Source of the DNA: Halogeometricum sp. S3BR5-2
GTDB taxonomy: Archaea; Halobacteriota; Halobacteria; Halobacteriales; Haloferacaceae
Direction: 5' to 3'
Assembly (NCBI RefSeq): GCF_031624635.1
Contig: NZ_JAMQOQ010000005.1
Span: 350,147 to 414,146 of the forward strand
Length of the DNA stretch: 64,000 nucleotides
This document shows positions 17,635 through 27,041 of this stretch, one piece after another. The notes beneath the pieces were generated by a model. It worked only from the letters and a program-made list of their open reading frames with translations. It searched no databases and was not told the DNA's origin. Within the stretch, counting starts at the first letter, position 1, and each line of letters begins with the position of its first letter. The position numbers and the translations under genes are program-made.

Positions 17635-19467
17635 ATGGTACAAGTTATCTGGCTGGTGGCGGCGGTACTCGCACTCTTCACGGCGGGCTATCTCGGCTAC
17701 TCGAGATACCTCGCCCGGTTCGTCGAACTCGACGATAGCCGTGCGACGCCGGCTCACAAGTACGAGGACGGGCAGGAGTACGTCCCGGCGAAGAAGCCGG
17801 TCTTACTCGGGCATCACTATTCGAGCATCGCGGGCGGGGCGCCCATCGTCGGCCCCATCACGGCCGGCGTCGTCTGGGGGTGGGTCCCCGCCTTGGTGTG
17901 GATCGCCATCGGCAACCCGCTGATGGGCAGCGTCCACGACTTCGTCTCGCTGTCGGCCAGCCTCCGACACGAGGGGAAGTCCATCGGCTACATCATCGGC
18001 GAGTACGTCGGCGAACGGGGCAAGAACATGCTGTTGTGGTTCGCCTTCCTCACGATCGTCCTCGTCGTGGCGGTGTTCGCCCTCGTGGTCGCCATCGTGT
18101 TCAACGCCTACCCCGAAGCGGCGACGGCCAGTCTGATATACATCGGACTCGCCGTCGTCTTCGGCGTCTACCTCTACCAACTGAACCTCCCGTTCATCCC
18201 GGGCACCGTCGCCTTCGTCGTCGCGATGTTCGTCGGCGTCTATCTGGGCACGCTGTACCCGCTGGCGCTCTTCGAACCGGCCTCGCGGGCGCCCGCCGAC
18301 ACCATCGTGCTGTTCGCGAGCGGCGGGTCGTGGATTCCGGGGGCGTCCTCGCTCGGCACCAACACCGCGGCCTGGGTGCCCGTCATCCTCCTGTACGGGG
18401 CGCTCGCGAGCGCCCTTCCGGTCTGGGTGCTCCTGCAACCGCGCGACTACCTCTCGTCGTTCCTGCTGTACACGGGCGTCGGCGGGGCGCTCCTCGCCGT
18501 CATCGTCGGCACCGTCGGCGCGACGTTCGGCATCGCGGCCGTGACGCCGAGCCAACCGCTGACGACCAACCTCGAACCGTACTACGGATTCATCGGTCGC
18601 TCCGGCGCGCCGCTGTTCCCTCTCCTGTTTATCACCATCGCCTGCGGGACCATCAGCGGGTTCCACTCGCTGGTCTCCTCGGGAACCACCTCGAAACAGC
18701 TGAATCAGGAGTCGGACGCGCGCGTCATCGGTTACGGCGGGATGCTCGGCGAGGGTCTCCTCGCCACCGTGGCGCTCATCACCGTCGCCATCGTCGCCCC
18801 CGAAGTCGGCGGCGGCATCGGTCTCGCCCTGCCGACGTTCGCGACGGGCGGCGGCATCATCCTGACGAGTTTCGGCATCCCCGCTTCGTTCGGCGGGCCG
18901 TTCATGGCGCTCGTGCTCGTCAGTTTCCTCCTCACCTCGACGGACACGGCCGTCCGCCTGGGCCGGTACATGATGGAGGAGATAATCGGGACGCCCGAGT
19001 CCTCGTTCCAGTCGTTCGCGTCGGACCGCTACGGTAACGCGGTCGTACAGGCGCTCCCGGCGTACATCCTCATCACCAGCGGCTCGTGGCTGACGCTGTG
19101 GCAACTGTTCGGCGGCGCGAACCAACTGCTCGCCGCCTTGGCGCTGCTCACCGCGACGGTCTGGCTGGCCAACTGGAGCGAGTCCAAACAGCTCATCAGC
19201 ACCGGCGCGCCGATGGCGGTGATGACGTTCATCACGGTCATCGGTCTCCTGTGGCTGGCGCTGCACGACAACGTCTACGCGAAGTTCCTCAACGACGCGT
19301 GGATGGCCGAGGCGACCGCCTTCGCCATGCTGTCGGCGGTGGTCCAAATCGCCATCGCGTTCGTGCTCATCTACCTCGCGCTCTCCTTGGTGGTAATGGG
19401 CTACCGAAATATCAACCGCGTCCGCGAACTCCCCGAGGAGGGCGGCTACTCGCCGGGCGACGACTGA
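17635..19467 (+). CDS. cstA: CstA-family transporter (carbon starvation protein A)
   Basis: 610 residues from MVQVIWLVAAVL; an in-frame GTG at 17614 is upstream but less likely. About 15-16 hydrophobic segments. The N-terminal YVPAKKPVLLGHHYSSIAGG and IGNPLMGSVHDF signatures are typical of CstA, which takes up pyruvate or peptides in bacteria; the archaeal substrate is unproven. Stand-alone gene. A TATA-like GTTAAAT lies at about 17594-17600 in an AT-rich run. Confidence 0.93.
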   Translation: MVQVIWLVAAVLALFTAGYLGYSRYLARFVELDDSRATPAHKYEDGQEYVPAKKPVLLGHHYSSIAGGAPIVGPITAGVVWGWVPALVWIAIGNPLMGSVHDFVSLSASLRHEGKSIGYIIGEYVGERGKNMLLWFAFLTIVLVVAVFALVVAIVFNAYPEAATASLIYIGLAVVFGVYLYQLNLPFIPGTVAFVVAMFVGVYLGTLYPLALFEPASRAPADTIVLFASGGSWIPGASSLGTNTAAWVPVILLYGALASALPVWVLLQPRDYLSSFLLYTGVGGALLAVIVGTVGATFGIAAVTPSQPLTTNLEPYYGFIGRSGAPLFPLLFITIACGTISGFHSLVSSGTTSKQLNQESDARVIGYGGMLGEGLLATVALITVAIVAPEVGGGIGLALPTFATGGGIILTSFGIPASFGGPFMALVLVSFLLTSTDTAVRLGRYMMEEIIGTPESSFQSFASDRYGNAVVQALPAYILITSGSWLTLWQLFGGANQLLAALALLTATVWLANWSESKQLISTGAPMAVMTFITVIGLLWLALHDNVYAKFLNDAWMAEATAFAMLSAVVQIAIAFVLIYLALSLVVMGYRNINRVRELPEEGGYSPGDD

Positions 19468-19536
19468 ACCGCGCGCGAACCGCCGCCCTCGGCCTCTCCG
19501 CTTCTCTCTTTTCCTCTCCTCCGTTCTCTCACCCGT

Positions 19537-20193
19537 TCAGCGGCGCAGACGGTCCAGCAGGCGGCCGACGACGCCCCGTCCCGACCCGGCGGTCGGGTCC
19601 ACGTCGTCCCAGAGGGTGAACGCCCGCGCCGCGTCGGCGCCTTCGCTGGCGACGGCGTCTTCCGCTTCGGGGGCGACGACGGCGAGGTTCACCTCGTAGT
19701 GGCCGTAGTAGCCGAACTTCAGGAGCGTCCGGTCGGAGAACTCGGCGACGAACGCCCGGACGTCCTCGGGCACCGCGTCGGCGACGAGGACGAACGTGAA
19801 GTCGGTGCCGAAGTGCTCCTCGTCGGCCTCGACCCACTCCTCGGCCAGTTCGTGCCCGAGGTCGACCAGCCGTTCCAACTCCGCCCGCGTCGCGGTGGGG
19901 ACGCGACGGGCGAACAGGAACTCGCGCGTCTCGTGGTTCGCGTAGTTCAGCGCGGGGTGGAAGAAGCGCTTCTCGGACTCGATGCGCATCTCCCCGAAGA
20001 GGTCGAACCGTTCGCCGCGGACGCTACGGTCTTTCTCCAAGTCGTAGTTGAACATCAAGCGGTCCGACACCCTGTCGAGGTACTCGTCCTCCCAGTCGGG
20101 CACCGCCGAGAGGTCGACGCCCGCCTCCTCGGCGGCGGCCTTCGGGTCGAACGAGTCGTCCCCCCCGTCCCCGTCGTCGGCCGCCTCGCTCAT
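19537..20193 (-). CDS. Conserved haloarchaeal protein, unknown function
   Basis: 218 residues from MSEAADDGDG. The frame is open much further upstream, but the ATG at 20193 overlaps the cupin gene's stop by 4 bases (ATGA), the usual coupling, and the N-terminus then starts with an acidic leader. The body (VPDWEDEYLDRVSDRLMFNYDLEKDR) looks alpha/beta, soluble, with no membrane segment. Not recognised. Its fixed partner is the cupin, suggesting a shared metabolic task. Confidence 0.7.
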   Translation of the reverse strand: MSEAADDGDGGDDSFDPKAAAEEAGVDLSAVPDWEDEYLDRVSDRLMFNYDLEKDRSVRGERFDLFGEMRIESEKRFFHPALNYANHETREFLFARRVPTATRAELERLVDLGHELAEEWVEADEEHFGTDFTFVLVADAVPEDVRAFVAEFSDRTLLKFGYYGHYEVNLAVVAPEAEDAVASEGADAARAFTLWDDVDPTAGSGRGVVGRLLDRLRR

Positions 20194-20576
20194 TCCTCCT
20201 CGTCCTCCGGGTCGTACGGCACGGCGTCCCCAGAGACGGGCGGCGCGCCGAGGGCGAGGACGCTCACCGCGGCGTCGGCGTCCGCGGGGTTGTACGCTCG
20301 CTGCGGGCTCCTCGGGTCGACGGCGAACAGGCAGTTCTCGCCCACCTCGTACGTCTTTTCGGGCGTCTCGACCGACAGCGTCCCCGAGAGGACGTAGAAC
20401 GCCTCCTCCTGCTCCTCGTGGTAGTGGTATGCCAGCGGAATCTCCTGACCCGGCTCCGCCCGGAAGCGGTTGAGCGCGACGTTGTCCAACCCGGCGGGCT
20501 CCGACAGGCGGCGCATCTCGCAGTCCCTGTCGTCGCTCGGCGCTACGTCCTCGCAGTCCACGACGCGGTATCCCAT
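20190..20576 (-). CDS. Cupin-domain protein
   Basis: 128 residues. The conserved cupin motif 1 HYHEEQEEAFYVLSGTLSVE supplies His, His, Glu ligands and motif 2 (VDPRSPQRAYNP) follows, giving a single-domain metal-binding beta barrel. Small stand-alone cupins include isomerases, dioxygenases and sugar-binding proteins, so the reaction is open. First gene of a two-gene operon with the downstream 218-aa protein. Confidence 0.85.
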   Translation of the reverse strand: MGYRVVDCEDVAPSDDRDCEMRRLSEPAGLDNVALNRFRAEPGQEIPLAYHYHEEQEEAFYVLSGTLSVETPEKTYEVGENCLFAVDPRSPQRAYNPADADAAVSVLALGAPPVSGDAVPYDPEDEEE

Positions 20577-20671
20577 ACGCGTTCACACTCCGCACGTTCT
20601 GAAAAGCGGCTCGGGTCCGCCGCGGTCACAACGCTTTAATCGTGATGGTCCTTGGTGCGAGGTGAACGACG

Positions 20672-20926
20672 ATGTCGGAGAAACGAACCGAATCCTGCGG
20701 CCGGTGCGCGATGTCCACCGTCGTCGACGCCGTCGGGGAGAGCGGCGGGGCGGGGGACGGCGGCGGTGACGCCGACGGCGACGGGGCGCGCGCCTCGGCG
20801 TTCGGCGGCGACCGCATCGAACTCTCCGACCGGGAACTACGGGCCACCTCGCCCGCGGCGTGGCTCTCGAACCTCGTCTCCCGCCTCGACGCCGCCGCCT
20901 CGCGGTTCGTCTACGGCCCGCGCTAG
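20672..20926 (+). CDS. Small protein with N-terminal CxxC, unknown
   Basis: 84 residues. CGRC near the N-terminus, then a Gly/Asp-rich low-complexity linker and a C-terminal amphipathic region (LSDRELRATSPAAWLSNLVS). A TATA-like CTTTAAT at 20634-20640 lies about 35 bases upstream of the ATG. Not recognised; whether it binds metal with only one CxxC is doubtful without dimerisation. Confidence 0.5.
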   Translation: MSEKRTESCGRCAMSTVVDAVGESGGAGDGGGDADGDGARASAFGGDRIELSDRELRATSPAAWLSNLVSRLDAAASRFVYGPR

Positions 20927-21037
20927 CGCGGCGCTCCGGCCGTCGTCGGCCGAGACGCCACTGCGTGTGACTGTCTGACCGGATGCAAGCCGCAAGTAGA
21001 GTTTTATACGGCTCCGAACTTATCACCCCTCAACCAG

Positions 21038-21724
21038 ATGGAAGAGAGCGTTTCCGGCTTCAAAATTCGGGGGTCGTGGGGCGACGTCGTCGAACACGGC
21101 GAGCGCATCACCCGCGCCCTCCGGGACGCCGGCGTCGAGAGCGACGCGTTCGAGCAGTGGGACGAGTGGCGTCCCAAGGCGCACGAGCGACTGAACGAGG
21201 ACGTAAACGAGAAGACGGCGGCGCAGGCCAGCGTCGGCGAGGGTGAAGGGGAGAAGGCGGGCAAAGAGCCCAACGAGGACCTCCAGACCGCGGGCGAGAA
21301 GCTCTCGGAGTCCTACCAGAAGGTGGACGAGGGAGACAACGACGGCGCCGTCGAGCGCTGGAGCGAGTCAATCGGCTACGTCGCCCGCGCCGCCGACTCC
21401 GCCGGCCGGCGGGCGCTCCGGAAGGTCGAAGACACCGTCTACCGGAAGGTGATGACCCAACTCGCGCCGTACTACTTCGACAACGAACTCATCAGCGCCA
21501 ACATCCAGAAATCTCACCGCGGCGAGGAGGAGGTGACGTTCATCTTCGAGGTGAACATCAACGACGACGACCTGAAATCCGCCGTCAGCACTCGTCTCGG
21601 CGAGTACGACGACACCGTCGACCGCTGGCACGTCGACGTCGAGAAGGAGACGACGAACGCGGAGGCGGCCGAGGGCGTCGAACCGCCGGAATCGAAGCCG
21701 GAGTCGAACCCCGGCACGAACTGA
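21038..21724 (+). CDS. DUF5828 family haloarchaeal protein
   Basis: 228 residues. Starts MEESVSGFKIRGSWGDVVEHGERI, which I associate with the haloarchaeal DUF5828 family (recollection). Acidic, soluble; residues about 55-110 look helical and charged, and a C-terminal beta-rich domain (YYFDNELISANIQKS...EVTFIFEVNIND) follows, ending in a disordered tail. Function unknown. Monocistronic by spacing. Confidence 0.75.
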   Translation: MEESVSGFKIRGSWGDVVEHGERITRALRDAGVESDAFEQWDEWRPKAHERLNEDVNEKTAAQASVGEGEGEKAGKEPNEDLQTAGEKLSESYQKVDEGDNDGAVERWSESIGYVARAADSAGRRALRKVEDTVYRKVMTQLAPYYFDNELISANIQKSHRGEEEVTFIFEVNINDDDLKSAVSTRLGEYDDTVDRWHVDVEKETTNAEAAEGVEPPESKPESNPGTN

Positions 21725-21798
21725 TCGGCGACGCGACCCGCCGACGCCGGGTTCCGCCGACGGTACCCTCATTAGCGAGAGGTCCGTCGGTACGGGCG

Positions 21799-22038
21799 AT
21801 GCCCGAACCGCTCCGCGCGAAGTCCGGCGAGTTGACGGTCGAAGAGATCATCGACGCGGTCCGGGAGGGCCGCCGCGTCGTCGTCGAGGCGGAGATGCTC
21901 GGCGGCGTCCACGAGGTGTCGCTCCGCCACGACGGCACGACCTACTACTGCGACACGCCGACGACGCTGCACAAACACGCCGACGAGGAGGGGATGCGCG
22001 ACTGCATCGTGAAGATGGGCTACGCGCGGAGCGACTGA
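21799..22038 (+). CDS. Small conserved-looking haloarchaeal protein, unknown
   Basis: 79 residues, acidic, no membrane segment. An N-terminal helical region with EEIIDAVREGRRVVVE is followed by beta-like EVSLRHDGTTYYCDTPTTLHKH. Two Cys are present but not as CxxC. Not recognised. Codon use and an in-frame ATG soon after the TATA-like CATTAGCGAG region support it being real. Confidence 0.65.
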   Translation: MPEPLRAKSGELTVEEIIDAVREGRRVVVEAEMLGGVHEVSLRHDGTTYYCDTPTTLHKHADEEGMRDCIVKMGYARSD

Positions 22039-22116
22039 GGCGGAGCGAGGCGAGGCGAAGTGAGCGGAGTCGGCGGGAACGACGGGGCCGACGGAGCGGC
22101 GCCCGCGACGGCTACC

Positions 22117-22142
22117 GGTTGCAGGTTGCAGGTCGTTTTAAT
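22117..22142 (+). promoter_or_regulatory. Promoter with tandem heptamer upstream of HTH gene
   Basis: GGTTGCA occurs twice head-to-tail (22117-22130) directly before a TATA-like GTTTTAAT (22135-22142). The ATG at 22167 is 25 bases after the TATA box, consistent with a leaderless transcript. The tandem repeat overlaps the expected BRE position and could be an autoregulatory site. Confidence 0.5.
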
Positions 22143-22166
22143 CGGCCGGGCGGCCAATGGGCGGAC

Positions 22167-22589
22167 ATGAGCGACGCGCCAAACATGGGGGACCTCATCG
22201 AGACGGACGACCCGAGTTTCCAGCACGTGCTCGCGTGCGTCTTCGGCATCCAGGGCCACGAGAGTCGGACCTACCTCACCCTCCTCGACAACCCCGGCAG
22301 CACCGTCGCCGAACTCGCGGACATCTTGGAGCGCGACCGGAGCAACGTCAACCGCTCGTTGACGACGCTGATGGAGAAGGGTCTCGCGGACCGCGAGCGA
22401 CGGCTGCTCGACCCCGGCGGCTACGTCTACCAGTACACCGGGACGCCGCTGCCGGAAGCCAAGGAGATGCTCCACGCCGCCCTCGACGAGTGGGTCGAAC
22501 AGGTCCACGCGAGCATCGAGGGGTACGGGCGCGAGGACGAGAGCGGGGAGGGGAGCGAGGGTGAAGGGAAGGGAGAACCGGGGGCCTGA
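22167..22589 (+). CDS. HTH transcriptional regulator (TrmB/MarR-like)
   Basis: 140 residues from MSDAPNMGDL. A winged helix is clear: SRTYLTLLDNPGSTVAELADILERDRSNVNRSLTTLMEKGL followed by a basic wing (ADRERRLLDPGGYVYQY). A C-terminal helix that may mediate dimerisation is followed by an acidic disordered tail. No effector domain, so it is a minimal DNA-binding regulator. It lies upstream of thrC on the same strand with a 68-base gap, but need not control it. Confidence 0.85.
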   Translation: MSDAPNMGDLIETDDPSFQHVLACVFGIQGHESRTYLTLLDNPGSTVAELADILERDRSNVNRSLTTLMEKGLADRERRLLDPGGYVYQYTGTPLPEAKEMLHAALDEWVEQVHASIEGYGREDESGEGSEGEGKGEPGA

Positions 22590-22657
22590 CTCCGTCCGTC
22601 CGGCAGCACGCGCCCGAACCGTCCCCCTTTTGCCCGCCGAACGTGTCGCATCGGACA

Positions 22658-23923
22658 ATGAGCCTCGACCTCACCGCGCCCGCGCCCGACGCCCCGGACG
22701 TCGCCGAGGACGGCGTGTGGCTGGAGTGCATCGAGACGGGCGAGACGTACGCCCCCTTCGATGAGATACGCTACACCAGCGACGGCGGTCACCTGCTCGA
22801 AGTCAAGTACGCCGACCCGCCCGCCCTCGAGGACTTCGAGGGGCAGGGCCGCGGCGTCTGGCGCTACCGCGACGCGCTCCCGTTCGAGGAGGGCGTCAGC
22901 CTCCCCGAGGGCGACACGCCCCTCCACGAGGCGCCCCGTCTGCGCGAGGATATCGGCGTGAACACCCTCCGCATCAAGCACGAGGGGATGAACCCGACGG
23001 GCAGTTTCAAGGACCGCGGGATGACCGTCGGCGTCCGCGTGGCGAAGGAACTCGGCGTCGACCGCCTCGCCTGCGCCTCCACGGGCAACACCTCCGCCGC
23101 CCTCGCCGCCTACGGCGCCCGCGGCGGGATGCAGACGCTCGTTCTCCTCCCCTCCGGCAAAGTCGCCGCCGGCAAGATAGCCCAGGCCGCCCTTCACGAC
23201 GCCCGCATCCTCGAAGTCGACGGCAACTTCGATTCGTGTCTGGACATCGTGCAGGACCTGGCCGAACGCGGCGAGGTGTACCTGCTGAACTCGCTGAACC
23301 CCTTCCGACTGGAGGGGCAGAAGACCATCGGGCTGGAGATTTTAGAGGAGTTCCGCGACGACTACGGCCGCTTCCCGGACCGCATCGTCCTCCCCGTCGG
23401 CAACGCGGGCAACACCGCGGCGCTGTACAAGGCGTTCCGCGAACTCGTCCAGTCGGGCTCGCTGGACCCCGAGGAGGTGCCGAAACTCACCGGCGTGCAG
23501 GCGGAGGGCGCCGCCCCGATGGTCGAGGCCGTCGAGAACGGGTGGGAGGACACCGAGCGCTGGGACGAGGTGGAGACGCGCGCGACGGCCATCCGCATCG
23601 GCAACCCGGTCAACGCGCCGAAGGCCCTGCCCGGAATCCGCCAGACGAACGGGACGGCCGTCGCCGTCTCCGACGCGGAGATAACCTCGGCGCAGCGAGA
23701 CCTGGCCCGCGAGGGCATCGGCGTCGAACCGGCCTCCGCGGCCTCCGTCGCCGGCCTGCGAAAACTCCGCTCGGACGGCGTCGTCGACGCCGACGAGGAC
23801 GTGGTCTGTCTCACCACCGGCCACCTGCTCAAAGACCCCGACGCGGCGTTCGAGGCGGGCAACGAACCCGAACCCGTGGCGAACTCCACGGAATCGGTGC
23901 TCGACCACATCGGCGCCGAGTAA
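22658..23923 (+). CDS. thrC: Threonine synthase
   Basis: 421 residues from MSLDLTAPAP; an upstream in-frame start five codons earlier is less likely. PLP-lysine motif GSFKDRGM puts the Schiff-base lysine at 118; ASTGNTSAALAAYGA and the phosphate-binding GNAGN loop are intact. It converts O-phosphohomoserine to threonine. The first ~65 residues hold the short N-terminal domain typical of archaeal ThrC, with one Cys, not a full zinc site. Near serA and serB but not in one operon with them. Confidence 0.96.
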   Translation: MSLDLTAPAPDAPDVAEDGVWLECIETGETYAPFDEIRYTSDGGHLLEVKYADPPALEDFEGQGRGVWRYRDALPFEEGVSLPEGDTPLHEAPRLREDIGVNTLRIKHEGMNPTGSFKDRGMTVGVRVAKELGVDRLACASTGNTSAALAAYGARGGMQTLVLLPSGKVAAGKIAQAALHDARILEVDGNFDSCLDIVQDLAERGEVYLLNSLNPFRLEGQKTIGLEILEEFRDDYGRFPDRIVLPVGNAGNTAALYKAFRELVQSGSLDPEEVPKLTGVQAEGAAPMVEAVENGWEDTERWDEVETRATAIRIGNPVNAPKALPGIRQTNGTAVAVSDAEITSAQRDLAREGIGVEPASAASVAGLRKLRSDGVVDADEDVVCLTTGHLLKDPDAAFEAGNEPEPVANSTESVLDHIGAE

Positions 23924-24014
23924 CGTATCCTACAAGAGCACTTTCTTCTATCCTGTCCATCGAATGACGGCGGTCTGACGTACTTTCATACCGGCGTGGT
24001 ACCTCCTCACGTAC

Positions 24015-24512
24015 ATGCCCTCGCCAACCATGCCGACCGGAACGGTGAGCGGTGGGTCGAACGGGTCGCGGACGTTCCCGATTCGGGACGACCACCGGTT
24101 CGACCGTCCCCGCGAGACCGCCCCGGACGCGAGCGAATCGAACGCCCGGACCGACGGACGCGGCGGCGCGCCGCGGACGCCCGAAGCGGAGGTCGAACGC
24201 CTCCGCGCGGAGAACGAGGAGTTGCGACGGGCGCTTCGCGAGACCCGCGAACGACGGCAGGACGTCATCGACCGGTACGAGCGACTGCTCGACGGCGACG
24301 CCGGGAGCGACGCCGAGGAGGGGACGAAAGCGGGGGCGACGGCGGAGACGGAGGTGGACGTGAACGCGGACGCGAAAGCCCCGGCGTCGCCGCCGCGCGC
24401 CTCGCCCGCGCCGACGAAACCGCTCACGCGGCGACTCTCCGACGCACTCGACGCGCAGTGGACGCGCCTCCGGCGGCGCTACAACGCGTGGCAGCGACAG
24501 ACCGGGCTCTGA
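24015..24512 (+). CDS. Coiled-coil protein, unknown function
   Basis: 165 residues. A disordered N-terminus (to about 55), a predicted coiled coil (about 56-95; EAEVERLRAENEELRRALRE shows clear heptads), an acidic Ala/Glu linker and a basic C-terminal helix ending in WQRQTGL. Likely a scaffolding or adaptor protein. Convergent with serA across 84 bases. Confidence 0.65.
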   Translation: MPSPTMPTGTVSGGSNGSRTFPIRDDHRFDRPRETAPDASESNARTDGRGGAPRTPEAEVERLRAENEELRRALRETRERRQDVIDRYERLLDGDAGSDAEEGTKAGATAETEVDVNADAKAPASPPRASPAPTKPLTRRLSDALDAQWTRLRRRYNAWQRQTGL

Positions 24513-24596
24513 GGGGTCGCCGGTCGACTCGGAAAATAGAGCTCGAAATCGAGACGAACACCGAAAGACGAACGGGCGACCCCGCGTCGTCCCGGA

Positions 24597-26189
24597 CTAC
24601 TCGCCGGTACCGTTCAGCGTGAGGTATCTGACCTCGGTGATGCGTTCGTCCGCGAGCAGTTTCTCTTGGACCTCCTCGGAGACGGGGTCGTCGAGGTTGT
24701 AGACGGTTATCGCCTCGCCGCCCTCCTCGTGCCTGCGGGCGTTGAACATCCCGGCGATGTTGATATCGTTGTCGCCGAGGACGCCGCCGATGAACCCGAT
24801 GACGCCCGGTTTGTCGTAGTTGCGCGCGACGAGCATCTGCCCGTGCGGGATGGCGTCGACGCGGTAGCCGTCGATGCGGACGATGCGCGGGTCGTCGCCG
24901 GCGAACAGCGTTCCGCACACCGAGAGCGACTGCTCGTCGTTGCCGACGGTGACGGTGACGAGACTCTGGAAGTCCTCCGCCTGGAGCGTCTTCGACTCGG
25001 TCACGTCGATGCCGCGTTCCTCGGCGATGCTCGGGGCGTTGACGGCGTTGACCTGCCACTCCAGCGGTTCGAAGACGCCCTTCAGCGCCGAGGCGGTGAC
25101 GAGTTCGACGTCCTCCTCGGCGATGTCGCCCTCGTAGGAGACTTCGACGCTGGAGATGCGGCCGTCGAGGAGTTGGGCGGCCACCTTGCCCGCCGTCTCC
25201 GCGAGGTCGATGTACGGCCGGATGCGCGGGAAGGCGGCCTCGTCGACCGACGGCGCGTTCAGCGCGTTCATCACGGGTTCGCCCGCGAACGCCGCGTCTA
25301 TCTGGTCGGCGATGGAGGTGGCGACGTTCTCCTGTGCGGCCTCCGTCGAGGCGCCGAGGTGCGGGGTCACGACGACGTCCTCCACCGAGAGAAGCGGGTT
25401 GTCGGCCGAGACGGGTTCGTCCGCGAACACGTCGATGGCCGCGCCGTCGAGCGTTCCTTTCTCGACGGCGGCCGCGAGGGCGCCCTCGTCGACGACGCCG
25501 CCGCGGGCGCAGTTGACGACGTAGCCGCCGCCCATTATCTCCAACTCGTTCGTGGAGATGAGGTCCTCCGTCTCGGGGGTCAGCGGCGTGTGGACCGTCA
25601 GGAAGTCCGCCTGCCTGAGACACTCCTCGAACTCCACGAGTTCGGCGCCGAGTCGGTCGGCGCGTTCCTCGCTGATGTAGGGGTCGTACGCGACGAGGTT
25701 CATCCCGATACCGTCGAGTCGCTTGGCCACCTCCTGCCCGACGCGGCCGAGGCCGACGATACCGAGCGTCTTCGTGTTCAGTTCGGTGCCGAGGTAGTCG
25801 CCCTTGGCCCACTCGCCGCCCTTGAGGCGGGCGTGCGCTTGCGGGATGGAGCGCGCGGCGGCGAACGCCATCGCGACGGTGTGCTCGGCGGCGGCGCGGA
25901 CGTTCCCCTCGGGGGCGTTGGCGACGATGACGCCGTGGTCCGTCGCGGCGTCGATGTCGATGTTGTCGACGCCGATGCCGGCGCGGCCGACGATGACGAG
26001 GTTCGGCGCCGCCTCGAACAGCGATTCGTCCACTTCGGTTCCGGAGCGGACCACGAGGGCGTTCGCGTCCGCGACGGCGTCCAACAGCGCCTCCCCTGTC
26101 ACATCGTAGGCGGTCTCGACTTCGTGACCCGACTCACGAAGGCGTTCCAGACCCGCATCGTCGATGGGGTCCGTGACGAGTACCTTCAT
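24597..26189 (-). CDS. serA: D-3-phosphoglycerate dehydrogenase
   Basis: 530 residues, the long form. Substrate and NAD domains carry GLGRVGQEVAKRL (dinucleotide loop), CARGG (catalytic Arg) and TPHLGAST (catalytic His). An intervening (ASB) domain and a C-terminal ACT domain (DKPGVIGFIGGVLGDNDINIAGM) follow, the latter for serine feedback control. It commits 3-phosphoglycerate to serine synthesis; the phosphatase SerB is 1.4 kb downstream on the other strand. Confidence 0.97.
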   Translation of the reverse strand: MKVLVTDPIDDAGLERLRESGHEVETAYDVTGEALLDAVADANALVVRSGTEVDESLFEAAPNLVIVGRAGIGVDNIDIDAATDHGVIVANAPEGNVRAAAEHTVAMAFAAARSIPQAHARLKGGEWAKGDYLGTELNTKTLGIVGLGRVGQEVAKRLDGIGMNLVAYDPYISEERADRLGAELVEFEECLRQADFLTVHTPLTPETEDLISTNELEIMGGGYVVNCARGGVVDEGALAAAVEKGTLDGAAIDVFADEPVSADNPLLSVEDVVVTPHLGASTEAAQENVATSIADQIDAAFAGEPVMNALNAPSVDEAAFPRIRPYIDLAETAGKVAAQLLDGRISSVEVSYEGDIAEEDVELVTASALKGVFEPLEWQVNAVNAPSIAEERGIDVTESKTLQAEDFQSLVTVTVGNDEQSLSVCGTLFAGDDPRIVRIDGYRVDAIPHGQMLVARNYDKPGVIGFIGGVLGDNDINIAGMFNARRHEEGGEAITVYNLDDPVSEEVQEKLLADERITEVRYLTLNGTGE

Positions 26190-26365
26190 ACCCCTACCGA
26201 CCGCTGGTTCCCGGTTAAGAGTTTCTTCGACGGCGGTATTGGTTATGTTAGGTGCTCTCGTGGCTCACGACGGCGTTTTCGCTTTGGCGTCGGCGCTCCG
26301 GTTCGTATCCGACTCGCTAGAACTATCATTCCCGACGTCATACCTCCGGTGATGGGCTCTCATCG

Positions 26366-27034
26366 GTGGTCGAACTGACCGACGGCGCGTCCGTCTCGGA
26401 CCTCGTCTCGATTCCCGCCGGGAGGAGCCTCCTCGTCACCGGTCCGGTCATGACCGGCAAGCGCCGGATTATGAACTCGCTCCTCGCGGCCGGCGACCCG
26501 GCGGCGCGGGGAACGGCCATCGTCACGACTCGGAAGCCGGGAGACACCATCGAACGGGAGTTCCGGTCGCTCGCCGACGTCCCCGACGGGCAGTTCTCGG
26601 TCGTCGACTGCGTGAGTCGCTCCGGCGGGTTCGGCCTCGCCGAGGCCGCGCCGGGCCGGCGGTACATCTCCGACCCCGGCGACCTGACCGGCATCGGCAT
26701 CGCGATGACGGAGTTCATGCGGCGGTTCCACGAGGAGGGCCGCGACGCCCGCATCGGACTCCACACGCTCTCGACGATGCTGATGTACGTCGACCTCAAG
26801 CGGGTGTTCCAGTTCCTCCACGTCGTCACGGGCCGCATCGCCACCTCGGGGTTCTCCGGCGTGTTCGTCCTCGACGACAACGTCGTCTCCGAACGCGAGG
26901 AGATGATCATGCTCCAACCGTTCGACGCCGTCATGGAGGTCCGCGAGGACGAGCGGACCGAACTGCGCGTCCGCGGCGCCGACTTCGGACCGCGGGCGTG
27001 GACGCCGGTCAGGTTCGACGCGCTGGTTCAGTAG
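26366..27034 (+). CDS. RecA/KaiC-like HTR-type protein with degenerate P-loop
   Basis: 222 residues from a GTG. RLLVTG-type strand then GPVMTGKRRIM: the Walker A Ser/Thr is replaced by Arg, so ATP hydrolysis may be lost. A later strand GVFVLDDNVVSERE resembles a Walker B. Similar haloarchaeal proteins (DUF7504/RAD55-like, from memory) accompany signalling genes. No effector domain. The next gene, on the other strand, is convergent (7 bases apart). Confidence 0.7.
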   Translation: MVELTDGASVSDLVSIPAGRSLLVTGPVMTGKRRIMNSLLAAGDPAARGTAIVTTRKPGDTIEREFRSLADVPDGQFSVVDCVSRSGGFGLAEAAPGRRYISDPGDLTGIGIAMTEFMRRFHEEGRDARIGLHTLSTMLMYVDLKRVFQFLHVVTGRIATSGFSGVFVLDDNVVSEREEMIMLQPFDAVMEVREDERTELRVRGADFGPRAWTPVRFDALVQ

Positions 27035-27041
27035 GTCAAGG

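Noticed and set aside
20194..20595. N-terminal extension of the 218-aa protein over the cupin gene
   Set aside because: The extension is the cupin gene read in another frame. The 4-base overlap start is more plausible.
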